Shown one piece after another: positions 42,543 to 54,170 of a DNA stretch of 60,000 bases. The notes under the pieces are model-generated. The model was not told the origin of the DNA and searched no databases. It worked only from the letters and a program-made list of their open reading frames with translations. Within the stretch, counting starts at the first letter, position 1; the number at the start of each line of letters is the position of its first letter. This DNA comes from Adiantum capillus-veneris (Eukaryota; Streptophyta; Polypodiopsida; Polypodiales; Pteridaceae): assembly GCA_014529385.2 (NCBI GenBank), contig CM043943.1, positions 153,181,092-153,241,091 of the forward strand, given 5' to 3'. A program made the translations under genes and the position numbers.

Positions 42543-43931
42543 TTACCCTCTATAACCCGCTCTAGGATACATTCCTCGCGTTTCGCGTTTCAAGCTACCA
42601 CATTGTGAAGCTCCACACATCCACAGTTCTTTAGGCTTACCTAACCAAGCTGGAAGTTCTATTCCTGCTACTGTGGCGGAATCAAACTCCTCAACCGGTG
42701 TTCTCGTCACATCCCTATAGCTATGGTCCCTCAAGTTTATCTTTGTTATGGTTTCCATATGTCTCAGGTATATATGGTCAAATCCCCAATCTTGGACCAT
42801 TTTCAATTGTCGCATGAATGGTCTTCCCAGAATGACGTCATAGTTGTTCTTCTTGCCAAAGTCAACAACAGCAAAAGTGTGTTCATATTCAATGCCACAA
42901 GAAGTAACAAGTACTTTTTCTAGCAGTCCTAGGGGATTTTCCTTGTGTCCGTCTGCAAGCTGCAGGGTCATTCGTGTGGATATCAAGGCAGGTTTTCCCC
43001 ATTTTTTCCAAACCTCTTTGGTTGCAATGGCCACACCAGCTCCACTGTCAAGGATTGCCATGGTTTTTACATTATTGAATTCCACAGGAAGGGTGGTGTT
43101 TCCATCTTCTCCCTCGTAATACTCGCCTACCTTGTTTAGTGGCACTGGCCTAGTATTTAGTTGAGGCATTTCAAGCTCTTTGATGCCTTCCTCGATTTGA
43201 GTCATTGGGGTTTTTACACCAAATTTCTCTAGACATTTATCCACATTAGCCCACATGTTTGGTCTTATTCTAAGCAACTCGGCTAACATTATTGTACAGG
43301 TGACTGGGGTTGATAGAATATCTACTAGCCCCTTTGAATCGATGACCTTGTTGGGAGACAGTCTCTGTGATGGGACTGCAACCACATCTGACTTGGTCTC
43401 GTACTCTCCCATGTAGGACGGTAGTGTTCTTAGTGAATGGGGTTGACTATCCATAGATTGTACAGATCCTTTGTCACCCCAATACGATCGCACGTCTAGA
43501 TTCATTTGAGATCCAGTCTCAAATTCCTCTATTGGTGGTAGAAACACTCCTCGTTCATCACCAGTCTTGTCTACTCGTCTTCTTAGGTCATCGGCTTCAT
43601 TGGCCTCTCTGACTTGTTTCCACAATTCGTCAAGACCATCTATCTCTTTACAATCCTCAGGTATAGCTTGGTGAAATCCCTCGGAAGAGTTATCCGTGGT
43701 ATTCAGTACTATCCTTGGTTCTAATGCTGGGTCTTTGAGGTTTGGTCTGTGCTCATGACTAGAATCTGGCTCTTTTAGTTCCTGGTTTGGTGGGATTACT
43801 TGTGTAGGCATGACACGGATCACATTCTCAAGTTTTGCAACTGGTGGTTCTAGTAAAGCTTGGGCTATTTGAATCATTTTCTTGCACATTTCAAACCTTT
43901 GCTTTTCTAGTTCCGTATACGGATATGTCAT
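42543..43931 (-). CDS. Retropepsin-like protein of the nested element (462 aa)
   Basis: Begins MTYPYTELEKQR, 12 bases beyond an in-frame TAA that closes the knuckle ORF. AILDSGAGVAIATKE is a retropepsin active site near residue 290, with VILGRPFMRQ some 85 residues later. Homologous along its length to 36685-38030. Likely cleaves the element's own Gag. The frame ends early because of an indel just before the WxPK ORF. Confidence 0.85.
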   Translation of the reverse strand: MTYPYTELEKQRFEMCKKMIQIAQALLEPPVAKLENVIRVMPTQVIPPNQELKEPDSSHEHRPNLKDPALEPRIVLNTTDNSSEGFHQAIPEDCKEIDGLDELWKQVREANEADDLRRRVDKTGDERGVFLPPIEEFETGSQMNLDVRSYWGDKGSVQSMDSQPHSLRTLPSYMGEYETKSDVVAVPSQRLSPNKVIDSKGLVDILSTPVTCTIMLAELLRIRPNMWANVDKCLEKFGVKTPMTQIEEGIKELEMPQLNTRPVPLNKVGEYYEGEDGNTTLPVEFNNVKTMAILDSGAGVAIATKEVWKKWGKPALISTRMTLQLADGHKENPLGLLEKVLVTSCGIEYEHTFAVVDFGKKNNYDVILGRPFMRQLKMVQDWGFDHIYLRHMETITKINLRDHSYRDVTRTPVEEFDSATVAGIELPAWLGKPKELWMCGASQCGSLKRETRGMYPRAGYRG

Positions 43932-44090
43932 CCACCTGTGTTCTTAGGTTTGGTTGTTTTTTAGCCTCGCATCATAGGCTTTCAAGAGGGCATCTAATGT
44001 CTCATTAACCTTCTCTGCTAACACAGATCCTCCTGCACTAGCACTTCTCGGTTTCTCATCCGTGGATGGTTCTTCTAGAGGTTTAACCAT

Positions 44091-44603
44091 CTATGTAAGA
44101 GAAGGTGACTCCTTTTCCTCATGTTGTTTTATCTTCTCCTCAGCTTCGGTAAGCTTCTCAACTAGGGATTTTTTCTCTCGTTCCCTGCGTGCTTTCATCC
44201 TAGTCTTTCTAGCTTTCCAACTTTTTTGTTTTCTCTTGGTTTTCTGACTAGGTGCGTCTGTCTTTGGTCCATCATCTGTCTTTGGACTCGTGTCACTTTC
44301 CGTGTTCTTTGTCTCTGGATTCTCATCAGCTTTCTTTTGAGCTTGTGCTCTCGTAACTACTTGAACTAGTACGACATTTTCATTTTCTGAGCTACTAGGT
44401 AGCTGAACAATCCCTGATACATTTGTCGTGATTTTCCTGATGTGGTTTGGGTTTTTCGGGCAATCGGGGATCAAGTGAGTGATGCCACACTCAAGACAAT
44501 AGGCATTTACTTCAGTGATCTCCGTATGAGGACATTGTTTGACCAAGTGGTTGTCACAACTTTTGTGACAATCTGTCTCTGGTTGAGGAGATTCTTTTAG
44601 CAT
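44091..44603 (-). CDS. Gag nucleocapsid region of the nested element (170 aa)
   Basis: CHKSCDNHLVKQC and YCLECGITHLIPDC are knuckle-type motifs; a lysine/arginine-rich segment follows (ARKTRMKARRERE). It lies in the same frame as the Gag ORF upstream, separated by one TGA (44658-44660) where the plus-strand copy has Leu. So this is one Gag split by a point stop. Confidence 0.75.
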   Translation of the reverse strand: MLKESPQPETDCHKSCDNHLVKQCPHTEITEVNAYCLECGITHLIPDCPKNPNHIRKITTNVSGIVQLPSSSENENVVLVQVVTRAQAQKKADENPETKNTESDTSPKTDDGPKTDAPSQKTKRKQKSWKARKTRMKARREREKKSLVEKLTEAEEKIKQHEEKESPSLT

Positions 44604-44657
44604 TTCCTCTTGGCTATAAGCAAGCTTTGACCTAGATAAGCCGCTATTTGCAATGAA

Positions 44658-46235
44658 TCACAATGTCCTTTCGTCCATTTCATACCTTCTTTCTTTCGAT
44701 TGAAACCCAGGAGGTGGAGGTTGGACCGGCCTCACCACTCCATGTGTTCCTCTCACATTTTGTTTCTCCGAAGGGTAGTACTCTCTTTGGTTGCTATACC
44801 ACATTATCATTGGCATTGGCATGTATCTCATGTCTACCTGCATTCTAGCACTTGGCAGCGGAGGTTGTTGTCCTAAGACAAGCCGTGGCCTTAAAACTCT
44901 TACTGGTCCTGGTGCATTCCCCGTAATGTATCTAGGTGGAGTAGGTGCTTCTGGAACAGGTCGTACATACCTCTCCCTAGCATTTCCCACGCTATAATAG
45001 CACTCTTCCCCCGTATGGTTCGTCCATTTTCTCTCAATTTCACACCACTTCGGCTCTCCCGAATCAGACCTTACAAGAGGAATCAACCTCTTGACCAAGT
45101 CGTCGATAAGCTTTTCTTGATCAATAGGTGCCGTTGGCTTGGCAATGGACTCACTTATCTGTGAAACACTGTGCTGAGAGGATGTGTCATCTCCTTGACT
45201 CTTTAAGTCCTTTTCTTTGTATGCCTCACAGTTATCCACTAGATAAAGAGCTTCTTTGATCAACTCGTTTAGCGTCATCCTCCTTATCATATGCAAATCC
45301 TTCTGAAGGCCCGCATGTCTCATTCCCTGGATAAAGATCAGCATCAGTCGTGCTTGTGTAGGTAATTCCGCTCTCAGACAGAGCTTAACATATCTCTTGA
45401 GCCGTAATGATGCTTTGCGTACTGATTTATCCTCTTTTTGTTTGAATCTATGGATTTGCGAGACCGTGTTGTGAGCAATGCCTTTTGGCGAGAATTCTTC
45501 AATAAACTCCTCAAACAACTCATCTAGGGTCGCAAAATCCCATTTTTCCACCGAGTCGAACCATGTAGCTGCATCATCTTCTAGAGTCAATCCAAATCCC
45601 GCAAACTGTGTCGCAAAATCTGAAACTTCCTCTGCTCTAATCACTCTTCTAAAAGCCGTTACGTGATCTCTCGGATCTTTATCTCCGGAGTATTTTCTGT
45701 TTACCCATTTCTGGACTTGGGATGGTCTAACTCGTCTATTGTCTACAAGTCTAACCAGAGACTCTCCCAATCCTTCTCTCGTTATCTCTCTTGAAGGGAA
45801 TCCTGGTGGCTCTCTTCTTGGAATTCCTATAGGAATTCTCGTGTTTGGTGGAGGCATTTGTGGTCCTTCATTGACCAAATATCTACCTCTTTCTAGTACA
45901 GTCTGTGGATTTGTGCTTTCTACAACTCTATATTCTCTTCCATACTTGTCGAAAACTATAGATCTCCATTGACAGTCGACTCCGTATGTGTAGACATATA
46001 AGAGCTTGTAATCCGTTATCTCTTCTAGGTATGGATCTGAGCACCTATAAAGATTGACCTCATTGTCATCAATGTATCTATATAGTCCTTCACTCTCATG
46101 ACCAATCATCCAAACTCTCTCAACAAGATGGGTCTTTATCAATTGCAAGTTTGGAAGATCCATTGTGGGAGGATATTCCTCTATCGTCAGGATCTCTAAG
46201 CTTGTGTAAGCTGCGTTTGAATCTAGGGTAGTCAT
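44658..46235 (-). CDS. Gag of the nested element (525 aa)
   Basis: ATG at 46235. Amino part has two D-x-x-G-x-x-Y segments (VFDKYGREYRVVE). The Gag core (VQKWVNRKYSGDKDPRDHV, ATWFDSVEKWDFA, EEFSPKGIAHNTVSQIH) lies at about residues 180-330. A proline-rich tail ends MDERTL. The core closely matches 34047-34508. Expected to form the particle that packages the element RNA. Confidence 0.88.
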   Translation of the reverse strand: MTTLDSNAAYTSLEILTIEEYPPTMDLPNLQLIKTHLVERVWMIGHESEGLYRYIDDNEVNLYRCSDPYLEEITDYKLLYVYTYGVDCQWRSIVFDKYGREYRVVESTNPQTVLERGRYLVNEGPQMPPPNTRIPIGIPRREPPGFPSREITREGLGESLVRLVDNRRVRPSQVQKWVNRKYSGDKDPRDHVTAFRRVIRAEEVSDFATQFAGFGLTLEDDAATWFDSVEKWDFATLDELFEEFIEEFSPKGIAHNTVSQIHRFKQKEDKSVRKASLRLKRYVKLCLRAELPTQARLMLIFIQGMRHAGLQKDLHMIRRMTLNELIKEALYLVDNCEAYKEKDLKSQGDDTSSQHSVSQISESIAKPTAPIDQEKLIDDLVKRLIPLVRSDSGEPKWCEIERKWTNHTGEECYYSVGNARERYVRPVPEAPTPPRYITGNAPGPVRVLRPRLVLGQQPPLPSARMQVDMRYMPMPMIMWYSNQREYYPSEKQNVRGTHGVVRPVQPPPPGFQSKERRYEMDERTL

Positions 46236-48626
46236 GATTTCTCGGCTTAAGAGCTTTTGCTTGGTTCAAGTAGACTTAGTCCACTGTGTTCAAGTGCTTT
46301 GGTTAGGGAAAAGTTGAAACTATGTCCAAAACCGCAACCGTTTCGTCAGAATTCTCGCAAATTGTCGCTTTTAGACACCCCTGACTTGCGGATGTATTTT
46401 GAGGCCTCAAACGACGTTTTTTTTCAAAGTTGAACTAAACGGTTGCCATAGGCATTCATTTAGTTCATGTTTTTCTCTGAGATCTATAGAGCCGCTCTCA
46501 GGCTACGTTTTGATATAAAAACTTTTTCAATCCGATACCGTTTGTGAAAGTTATGGCCAAAACAGTGAATTGCAGATTAGAATGGTCAAAATGAGTCCAA
46601 ATGCAATTTTGAAAAAAGATTTGGGATCTCTGTGACACTGTGAACACTTCTGTGTGGTCAAAAGCAAAGTTGGACCCTAAAACTGGCCTAGAGACATCCT
46701 ACGCGTAGGATGTCTATATGCTCAAAATTTAACAAAATTTGGTCTAGAGACTCCCCTTAAGTCCAGCAACACAATGGTATGCTCAGAATTTAATTTGGAC
46801 CTAAAAATGGCCTTGAGACATCCTACGCGTAGGATGTCTTTTTGCTCAGAATGACTTGAAATTTTCACTCTAGCTTCTCCTTGATGTGCTGATCACAGTG
46901 GTGTGCTCCTAGGTTGGTTTGAAGTCCTAAATCAAGCTGGAGACATCCTACGCGTAGGATGTCTAACTGCTCAGATTTTGTCCAAACTTGCACTGTAGCT
47001 TCCCCTTGATGTGCTAAACTCACAGCTATTTTTACTTTTTGATTCTGATACCTATAGGTTGGTCAAATGATCAAGAATCTGTTTCAAAAGCCTGATGTCT
47101 GTTCTGATGAATTTCCAACTCAAATCAGCTCCAAATATGACCAAATTTGACTAGGAGGCTTGCCTAAGGCTATAAAACACCCTGCTATGTCCACAGTTTG
47201 AATTTGGCCTCTAAATCATGCCTTAGACATCCTACGCGTAGGATATCTAACTGCTCAGAATTGCCCCAAATTTGAACCACGGACTCTCTTAAAGGTGTTG
47301 ATCACAGTGGTATGCTCAAAATTAAGTTTGGGGTGCAAAATCACACATATGACATCCTACGCGTAGGATGTCTTTTTGGCCTGTTTGACCCCAGACTTGA
47401 CCCAAAGCTTCCCCTTGATGTCAGCAACCCAGTGGTATGCTCCGATTTTGGTTTGGATTTCAAAAGACCCCAATTTTAGCTGTTCTAGTCTTTTTCAGTC
47501 AAAAGTGCTAAAGTCTGCTTAGGACCCCCGTGTCTCCCCCAAATGAGATGAAAACTCTCTCAGTCACTCAATATATCATGCAGATCATGCTCCTGCAGCC
47601 ATCCTATGGTTTTGGTCTTGGAATAATGCCTTGGCACAATTTGGGTAGGATGTCTGGCAATTTCAGTCTATCTGGCCTTATCTGTCAAAATTTGGTCAAA
47701 TTTCCACTTTCCAGGTGAAAATAGGGTAAAACCTACCTTCTAAACACACTAGTAACCTCAGATTTTCAAAAAAATTCCCAGATCACCCTGTAGACATCCT
47801 ACGCGTAGGATGTCTACTGCTTATTTTTTCAAACTGAAGTGTCCCTGATGCTTCCTTATGCTCTCAGCAAGTGCAAGTATGCTTCACAATTGTAAAAACA
47901 TGCAAAAATCACTCAATTAAGCCTTTGCTGAAATTTTACGTTTTCTGACTCTGCCTTTTGGCTTTTGGTCAACAAAAATAGGGAAAAACACTCAAGTCAA
48001 TATGTTACTAGGGTAAAACCTACCCTCTGAACCCATTGGTAACCTCAGTTTTCCCAAATTCCCTGCCAAAAGTGCCCTAGAGACATCCTACGCGTAGGAT
48101 GTCTACTGTCTTAAAATGCAATTTTTTTCTGGCAGTAGTATTCCCTATGCTCTGTAGAACTCTCAGCAATAATCACAGAAACTTTTGGACTTCAAATCAG
48201 CTTCCAAACACAACTTACCGTCTTTCCTACTTAGCGTTTTCCACTTCTCTGATGAGCCTAATAGTAAATAAGACATGCATAAAGTACTCTAGATCAACAA
48301 TCAAGATATCCTACTTACCCTACTCCTACTCATCAATGTGAGACAGTGATTTTGATGTCTTGGTTGCTTCTTGGCCTCACACGGACTCTCAAGTCAACCT
48401 ACCACCACATCTACCACTCGAACTCCTACTCTCTACACCACAACCTACTACTACCTAATACTACCTAAGACGAAGGATCTAGGCCAGACACACGCTCCCT
48501 AGACTCCCTCTAAGACCAAAAGAGTCCACCACTCTCCGATCCTATCTAAATGTAAAATAGTACTTAGCAAGCCAGAGGGACCTCTATCCTCAAGGACTAG
48601 TGTCGGTCACCTACTTAGGGCTCTCA
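46236..48626 (-). other. 2.4-kb leader with seven palindromic 24-bp sites
   Basis: Non-coding. Sites at 46692, 46816, 46941, 47225, 47350, 47792 and 48081 (each 24 bp): a half-site AGACATCCTACG joined to its reverse complement. Five are perfect; 47225 and 47350 each carry one change. Flanking text is also repeated but diverged (for example 'ccccttgatgtgct', 'gtggtatgctc'). Confidence 0.93.
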
Positions 48627-48644
48627 TCCCCGGCAGCGGCGCCA
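48627..48644 (-). other. Primer binding site of the nested element, tRNA-Asp type
   Basis: On the minus strand TGGCGCCGCTGCCGGGGA, one base different from the other two elements. Confidence 0.9.
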
Positions 48645-48645
48645 A

Positions 48646-49609
48646 TGTTGGACGGGGAGCGACTCACACACCCATGAAGTGCATGCAAACACAACCTAGA
48701 TCAACATATGTCAATCGAGGACACAGATGACATGATAGGCACACGGAGGAAATCTCTTAAGCTTGTCAGGCTGAGACCATCCTACACATACAACACTCTG
48801 GAAGGCCAACTAAACCACAATCAAGAACCTCACTGCTCTCAGCTACACCACCTAGCCACATACACACATACGGAAGGTAACTCACCTAATCATTCCATAT
48901 TCATACAAAACTTAAGGAACACCATCCCCTCACTAGGATACACCTGTCCCTAAGCTTCTACACTCAAAACCCTCACTCAAACCCCGTCTGCGGAAAACGC
49001 ATAGGATGACAGAGCAAAATTTTGAAAGTTCCCAAAACTAAAATTTATGAGTACCTATGCGTAGCTTATGTCTCCACGATTCTATAGACTACTAGCACGC
49101 AGAAAACAGACATCGTTTGATACACTTACGGCCACAAATAGCTCGTAGATACGTCGGCGTGTGCGCTTCGTCTCGCGTGGAATGCTTGGCATTGTCGCGT
49201 AGCTCTCCTCGATCCTACAACAATGGTGCAGTCGGATCTCCAATGTGTTGAGCGAGCAGGGCGTAGCAAGAGGATGAAGCTCACGCTCACTGTCTTTCTC
49301 TCACACACACACAGTAGACGGCAACGCTAAGTTTTGATTATGATAAAAGTCTTCTTTACAAAATGACCTAGGTACCTTATATACTAAGGCTACCTTAGGT
49401 TTAATCAAAAATGGGGTTGAAAGGGTCAAATGGCTTTGTATTTACAATCTGGAAGTGCCATTGCACCCCGGCTTCTGAAACTAGAATAACTACTCATTAC
49501 AAATGACGTTTAGAGCCATAATTCGTAGCATTTCATAACTCGCAAAAGATAAGACTTTGGTACGAAACTTGAGTTATGTTATGTTGTGTTGTTGACCCAG
49601 TGGTCAACA
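48646..49609 (-). repeat. 5' LTR of the nested element
   Basis: 964 bp, pairs with 38215-39172. Includes TATATA-like sequence (accttatatactaagg at about 49374), matching the other copy. Confidence 0.95.
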
Positions 49610-49614
49610 GTGCT
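49610..49614. repeat. Target site duplication GTGCT (right)
   Basis: Same as 38196-38200. Confidence 0.85.
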
Positions 49615-50291
49615 ACCCTATTACATGGTAAGCCTTATACTAGCAGGAGATGAGAATGTAGACTCACCAGAACAAGAAGAGTTTTACAACTCCTTTGAGC
49701 ATCTGGAATTAAGTAACGATGCAGATAACGAGTGTTCAAACAGCTCAAGCAAGCATGGGGAGACAACCGCGGATATCAAGTTTTATGATTTTGCAAATCA
49801 ACACCCTAGACGCCAGGAACGTTATAGAAAAAAAAGAGCAGAAAACAAAAATTAGAGAGGATCGGATGCCCAAGATAAAAGATAAAACTCTCTATCTAAT
49901 GCTTGTCAAGGCAGAGGATTGTGTAAAAGACCAAATATCAGGAAGATTCTCAAGAGTTCGAAGGGAAAGGACACATGAGGAAATAAAACAAGCACGGAAG
50001 ACTAAAACAGAAACAAAATCAAGAAAATCTCAACAATCAAAACAGGAAAAGACAAAAGATCCAGAGTGGACCAAAATGGAGCGTAAAAAGAAATACCAAG
50101 AACTAAAATGGTCGTTACGAGAGGTATGGACTACTGAGGGAGAAAGTGACGGTAAGGAGGATTCAAAAAAAGGAAACATGAATGTACCATCCCATTATCG
50201 AAAATTCACCATCCAAGATAGAAAAATCATAATGACACCACCAATAAGGGAAGGAATAAACCAGGAATCTTACGATGGGCCGGAAAATTGA
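49615..50291 (+). pseudogene. Plus-strand element resumed: acidic and basic linker before RT
   Basis: PYYMVSLI and EEFYNSFEHLEL continue the protein segment cut at 38200 (compare PYFAVSVI and DEFYDFVEHFEL in the minus-strand ORF 41321-42481). A long lysine-rich region follows, with a frame shift near 49740-49850. No WxPK array is seen here. Confidence 0.65.
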
Positions 50292-51969
50292 AAACGGATA
50301 GGCCTTGCTGTGCTAGGCGAAGAGCCTCAGCCTGTCTATATAGCAACTGATTTAGAGCCTGAAGAAGAAGAAAGGCTAACACAATTTCTCAAGAAGTATA
50401 AAGATGTGTTTGCATGGTCCTACAAAGACCTCAAAGGAGTTGATCCCTCGATATGCCAACATACAATTCCTTTAAAATCAGATGCCAAACCAAGCAAACA
50501 GCGTCCTTACACATATAATGACACATTCGCTAAATGAATCAAAGAAGAGATTGACAAGCTGATGGATGCTGAATTCATCTATGAAATTGAGCATACAGAT
50601 TGGGTGTCACCCATTGTGGTTGTCCCCAAAAAGAACGGAAAGCTGCGTATGTGTGTGAACCTCAAAAAAGTGAATGCAAAAAAGTGAATGCAACCACAAT
50701 ACGGGATAAATATCCCTTGCCAATCACGGAAAAAAAGTGATTGGCAAGGGATATTTATGTGAACCTCAAAAAAGTGAATGTAACCACAATACATTTTTTT
50801 GTGTGAACCTCAAAAAAGTGAATGCAACCACAATACGGGATAAATATCCCTTGCCAATCACGGAACATGTGCTTGAGAGCGTAGAAAGAAAACGGACTTT
50901 TTTCTTTTTAGATGGTTTTTCAGGGTATAACCAATTGGCAATTGCAATAGAGGATCAACACAAAATAGCATTTGCCACAGAGTGGGAAATATATGCGTAT
51001 AGAGTTATGCCCTTTGGCCTAACCAATGCCCCAGCCACCTTCCAAAGGTTAATGACTCATGCGTTCAAAGAATACCTGAGAATATTCTTTGAAATATATA
51101 TGGATGATCTCTGTGTCCACTCTCTTATACGAGAAGAACATATTGACCATTTACAAAAGGTATCTGAGAAGTGCAGAACATATCGAATCTGTCTCAACCC
51201 GAAAAAGTGCATTTTTATGGTAAGGCAAGGCCGCATCTTAGGACATATTGTCTCAAGAAATGGAATAACCACTGACCTAGACAAAATTAGAGTCATAGGA
51301 GACTTGCCCAGGCCTACTAATGCCAAACAAGTACAATCTTTCATGGGACACTGTGGATATTATCGAAGATTCATATATATGTATGCAGTCATTCCACAAC
51401 CACTATATCGCTTATTAGTCATTTTCCACTGGACTGAGGAGTGTGAAACTTCATTCAAAAAGCTTAAGGAAAACATTGTATCAACACATGTACTTAAAGC
51501 ACCAGATTGGGAAAGGATATTACATGTTCACATTGATGCCTCTGCATACGCAATTGGGAGTATTTTGGCTCATCCAGGAGATAGAACAATGGATTTCCCA
51601 GTTTGTTATGCGAGCCGACAGCTAAATAGTGCAGAAAATAACTACACCACCACTGAAAGAGAGGGATTAGGAATGATTTATGTTGTAAAGAAATTTTGGC
51701 ATTACTTGCTTGCAAACAAATTTGTGTTCTTCACAGATCGTCAAGCTCTTTTGTATCTAGTAAATAAACCATGCAATACTGGGAGAATTGTACGGTGGTT
51801 TATTATATTGCTAGATTTTGACTTCACAGTGGTAGTAAAAAAAGGTAAAACTCATCTATGGGCGGATCATCTTTCAAGGCTACAAAAAAGGGAAGCTTCT
51901 GAAGGAGTAGATGATGACATACCTGATGCTTATCTTTTCAATATTGAAATGATACCCAAATGGTTTTAG
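50292..51969 (+). pseudogene. Gypsy reverse transcriptase and RNase H (broken)
   Basis: The RT start (DVFAWSYKDLKGVDPSICQH, SPIVVVPKKNGKLRMCVNLK) is at 50400-50680. A rearranged patch at 50680-50835 repeats part of it. The rest is open from 50840: DKYPLPITEHVLE, FLDGFSGYNQL, MPFGLTNAPATFQRLM, YMDDLCVHS (catalytic), then RNase H with HIDASAYAIG, TEREGLGMIY, TDRQAL and ADHLSR. A TGA follows FAK at 50535-50537. This is the only complete RT-RH in the window and a plausible relative of the pol donor for the two gag-protease-only elements. Confidence 0.92.
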
Positions 51970-53520
51970 GAAATTGTTAACATTCCTTCCTTTGGAGGTA
52001 GATTTGATAACAAGGAAGGCAGATCCAAACAACAAATATTTTGAAAAACAAAAAAAATTCAGTTGATTGCAGGACGACTGTACCATCTAGGCTCGGACCA
52101 AATTCTACGATTATGTATAAATCCAGAGGAATTTGAGTGTTATCTTATAGAAGCACACATCCAAGATTGTGTATTTCATTGTTCAACAATGAAAACACAC
52201 CAAAGATTGAAACACTTAGGAGTTTATTGGCCAACTATGTATGCTGACACTCATGCTTATGTTAACAATTGTACTATATGTAGTGCCAAACGACCGGTGG
52301 ATCAGGCGACATTGTTTCAGGTAACCATTGCACCTGCATGGAGTCAATATATCATTGATTTCTTAACAACAAGGACATTTCTTGAAAACATAACAAAAGC
52401 GCAAAAAAAGGCTATAGAGTTGGAGGCTCAAGAATTTAATTTAATTGAAAATCAACTCTACAAGAGAGGAAAGAACGATCAACTTAGAATCTGTGCAAGT
52501 GAAAGTGAATACCTACTGACTCTAGAACACGCACATGGAGGAATAAGTGGAGGCCATTTTTCATGCGATAAGACGGCAAAAATTATCTTAATATGGTGGC
52601 CTACATTGTACATGGATGCTAAGAAGTTTGTAAAGCGTTGTGACGCATGTCAGTGCACTAAGGTGTCAATAAAGAGAGATGAGATGCCACTACGGCCAAT
52701 GATGGGAGCACGAGCATTTGCAAAATGGGGAATTGATTTTGTGGGGCCTATTTCACCCCCTGCATATCGCACCCATACCCAATATATCATTGTGGCTACG
52801 GACTATCTCACAAAATGGGCTGAAGCCAAAGCAACACAAAAAGCATACGCAAGAACCACTGCACAATTTTTGTATGAGAATGTCTTTGTATGATACGGAT
52901 TACCAATAGAAATTGTCAGTGATCGAGGAACACATTTTCTTAATGAAGTCATTGAATACCTATTAGAGAAATTCATGGTCATACATAGAAAATCTGCTCC
53001 ATATCATCCACAGGCAAATGAACAAGCTGAGGCCACAAATAAAACCCTATGCACTGTTTTGACTAAAATTGTATCAGAATCAAGGACATACTGGGATCAA
53101 CAATTACACTTAACACTATGGGCATACAGGGTAGCTTACAAAACATCAATCGGAACCACACCATACAACATGGTGTTTGGTCTAAATATTATATTACCCA
53201 TAGAGTTTTTAGTTCCAACTCTACGAGTAGCGAAACACTTAGAATGGACAGGCCATGAGCTCTCTTCAAGAATAGATGATCTTGAAAAGCTAGATGAACT
53301 TCTACTGAGAGCTGTAGCTTCGATCTATGCTAAAAATAGAAGACAAAAAGAGTTTTTTGACAAGCATGTGCATACAAAAGAGTTCAAAACAGGTGATTAT
53401 GTACTTGTTTATACTTTGAAGCAACATGCCAAAAAAAATAAAAAGCGAGGGATAGGACCCTTTGTGATTAGTGACTTATCACAAAGTGGAGTTGTTAAAC
53501 TTGCTACATTGGCAGGAGAA
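51970..53520 (+). pseudogene. Integrase with two zinc-binding-like modules (one stop)
   Basis: A first module (HCSTMKTHQRLKHLG then CTICSAKRP) lies at about 52170-52300 and a second, standard HHCC module (HAHGGISGGH then CDACQ) at about 52530-52660. The core has WGIDFVGPI (Asp), VSDRGTHF (Asp) and HPQANEQAEATNK (Glu), the DDE triad. A TGA at 52891-52893 interrupts FV-YGLP. The C-terminal part has TGDYVLVYTLK and GPFVISD, as in gypsy integrases. Joins strands of cDNA into the host genome in active relatives. Confidence 0.9.
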
Positions 53521-54170
53521 GAAATGCCAAATTGGATTAGTGGGTGTCGGTTAAAAAAATATCATTTACCACTAACACAGGATATGCTTCAACAAATCCA
53601 TCAAGAAAAACAACGGATGAAGGAGAAACAGAGGGTACAAGAAGAAGCACAAGCAGAATCAAAAGAACGCATTGCAAATAGAAGGCTTCTACGACAACAA
53701 CAACAACAAAGTGGATCACCGTTGCGAATAAATGCTATTCGATTAACGAATTTTGGTGAAGACACAGTGGAACCAATAATTGCAGCCAAAGTGGGTAGCA
53801 ATCAAGTTGAATCAACGGCATTGCTTGATTCTGGAGCTCAAGCAAATCTGATTTCTTGCAAATTAACATCCTACTCAACAAGTGCTGGAAAGCAGTACCT
53901 CAAATTCATTAAGAAAATTGGGCTGGACGATATTGCATATACAAGTACATCAAAATGTTTATCCCCACAAGTTTTATGTGGTTAAAGATGCGAGCACACT
54001 ACACCCAATGTTATTGGGACAACCATGGCAGAAAGAATATAATGTGCAGATAAATTGGAGTTCGAATACAGTCAGAATTCAACAAGCACAAGAACACCAA
54101 GTGGTAGCCTTTGCTAGGACAACCCGAAAGAACCCAATAATGGGTGCCACTTAACCAGAAAAAGATACCT
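53521..54170 (+). pseudogene. Second retropepsin-like domain after integrase
   Basis: After a glutamine/lysine-rich linker, ALLDSGAQANLIS (about 53822) gives a D-S-G-A site, and in a shifted frame (after 53985) MLLGQPWQKEYNVQINW supplies the usual second half (hydrophobic-Gly ... W). The frameshift is near 53960-53985. Gypsy elements normally have the protease before RT, and this element has one there too (37555). It could be a decayed duplicate or a domain of the env-like region. A degraded relative is at 25230-25270 on the minus strand. Confidence 0.65.

Noticed and set aside
46692-48104. CRISPR-like array (repeats of about 24 bp with spacers)
   Set aside because: Repeats are palindromic, spacers are of unequal length (about 100 to 420 bp) and themselves repeated, and the site lies in a plant retroelement leader.
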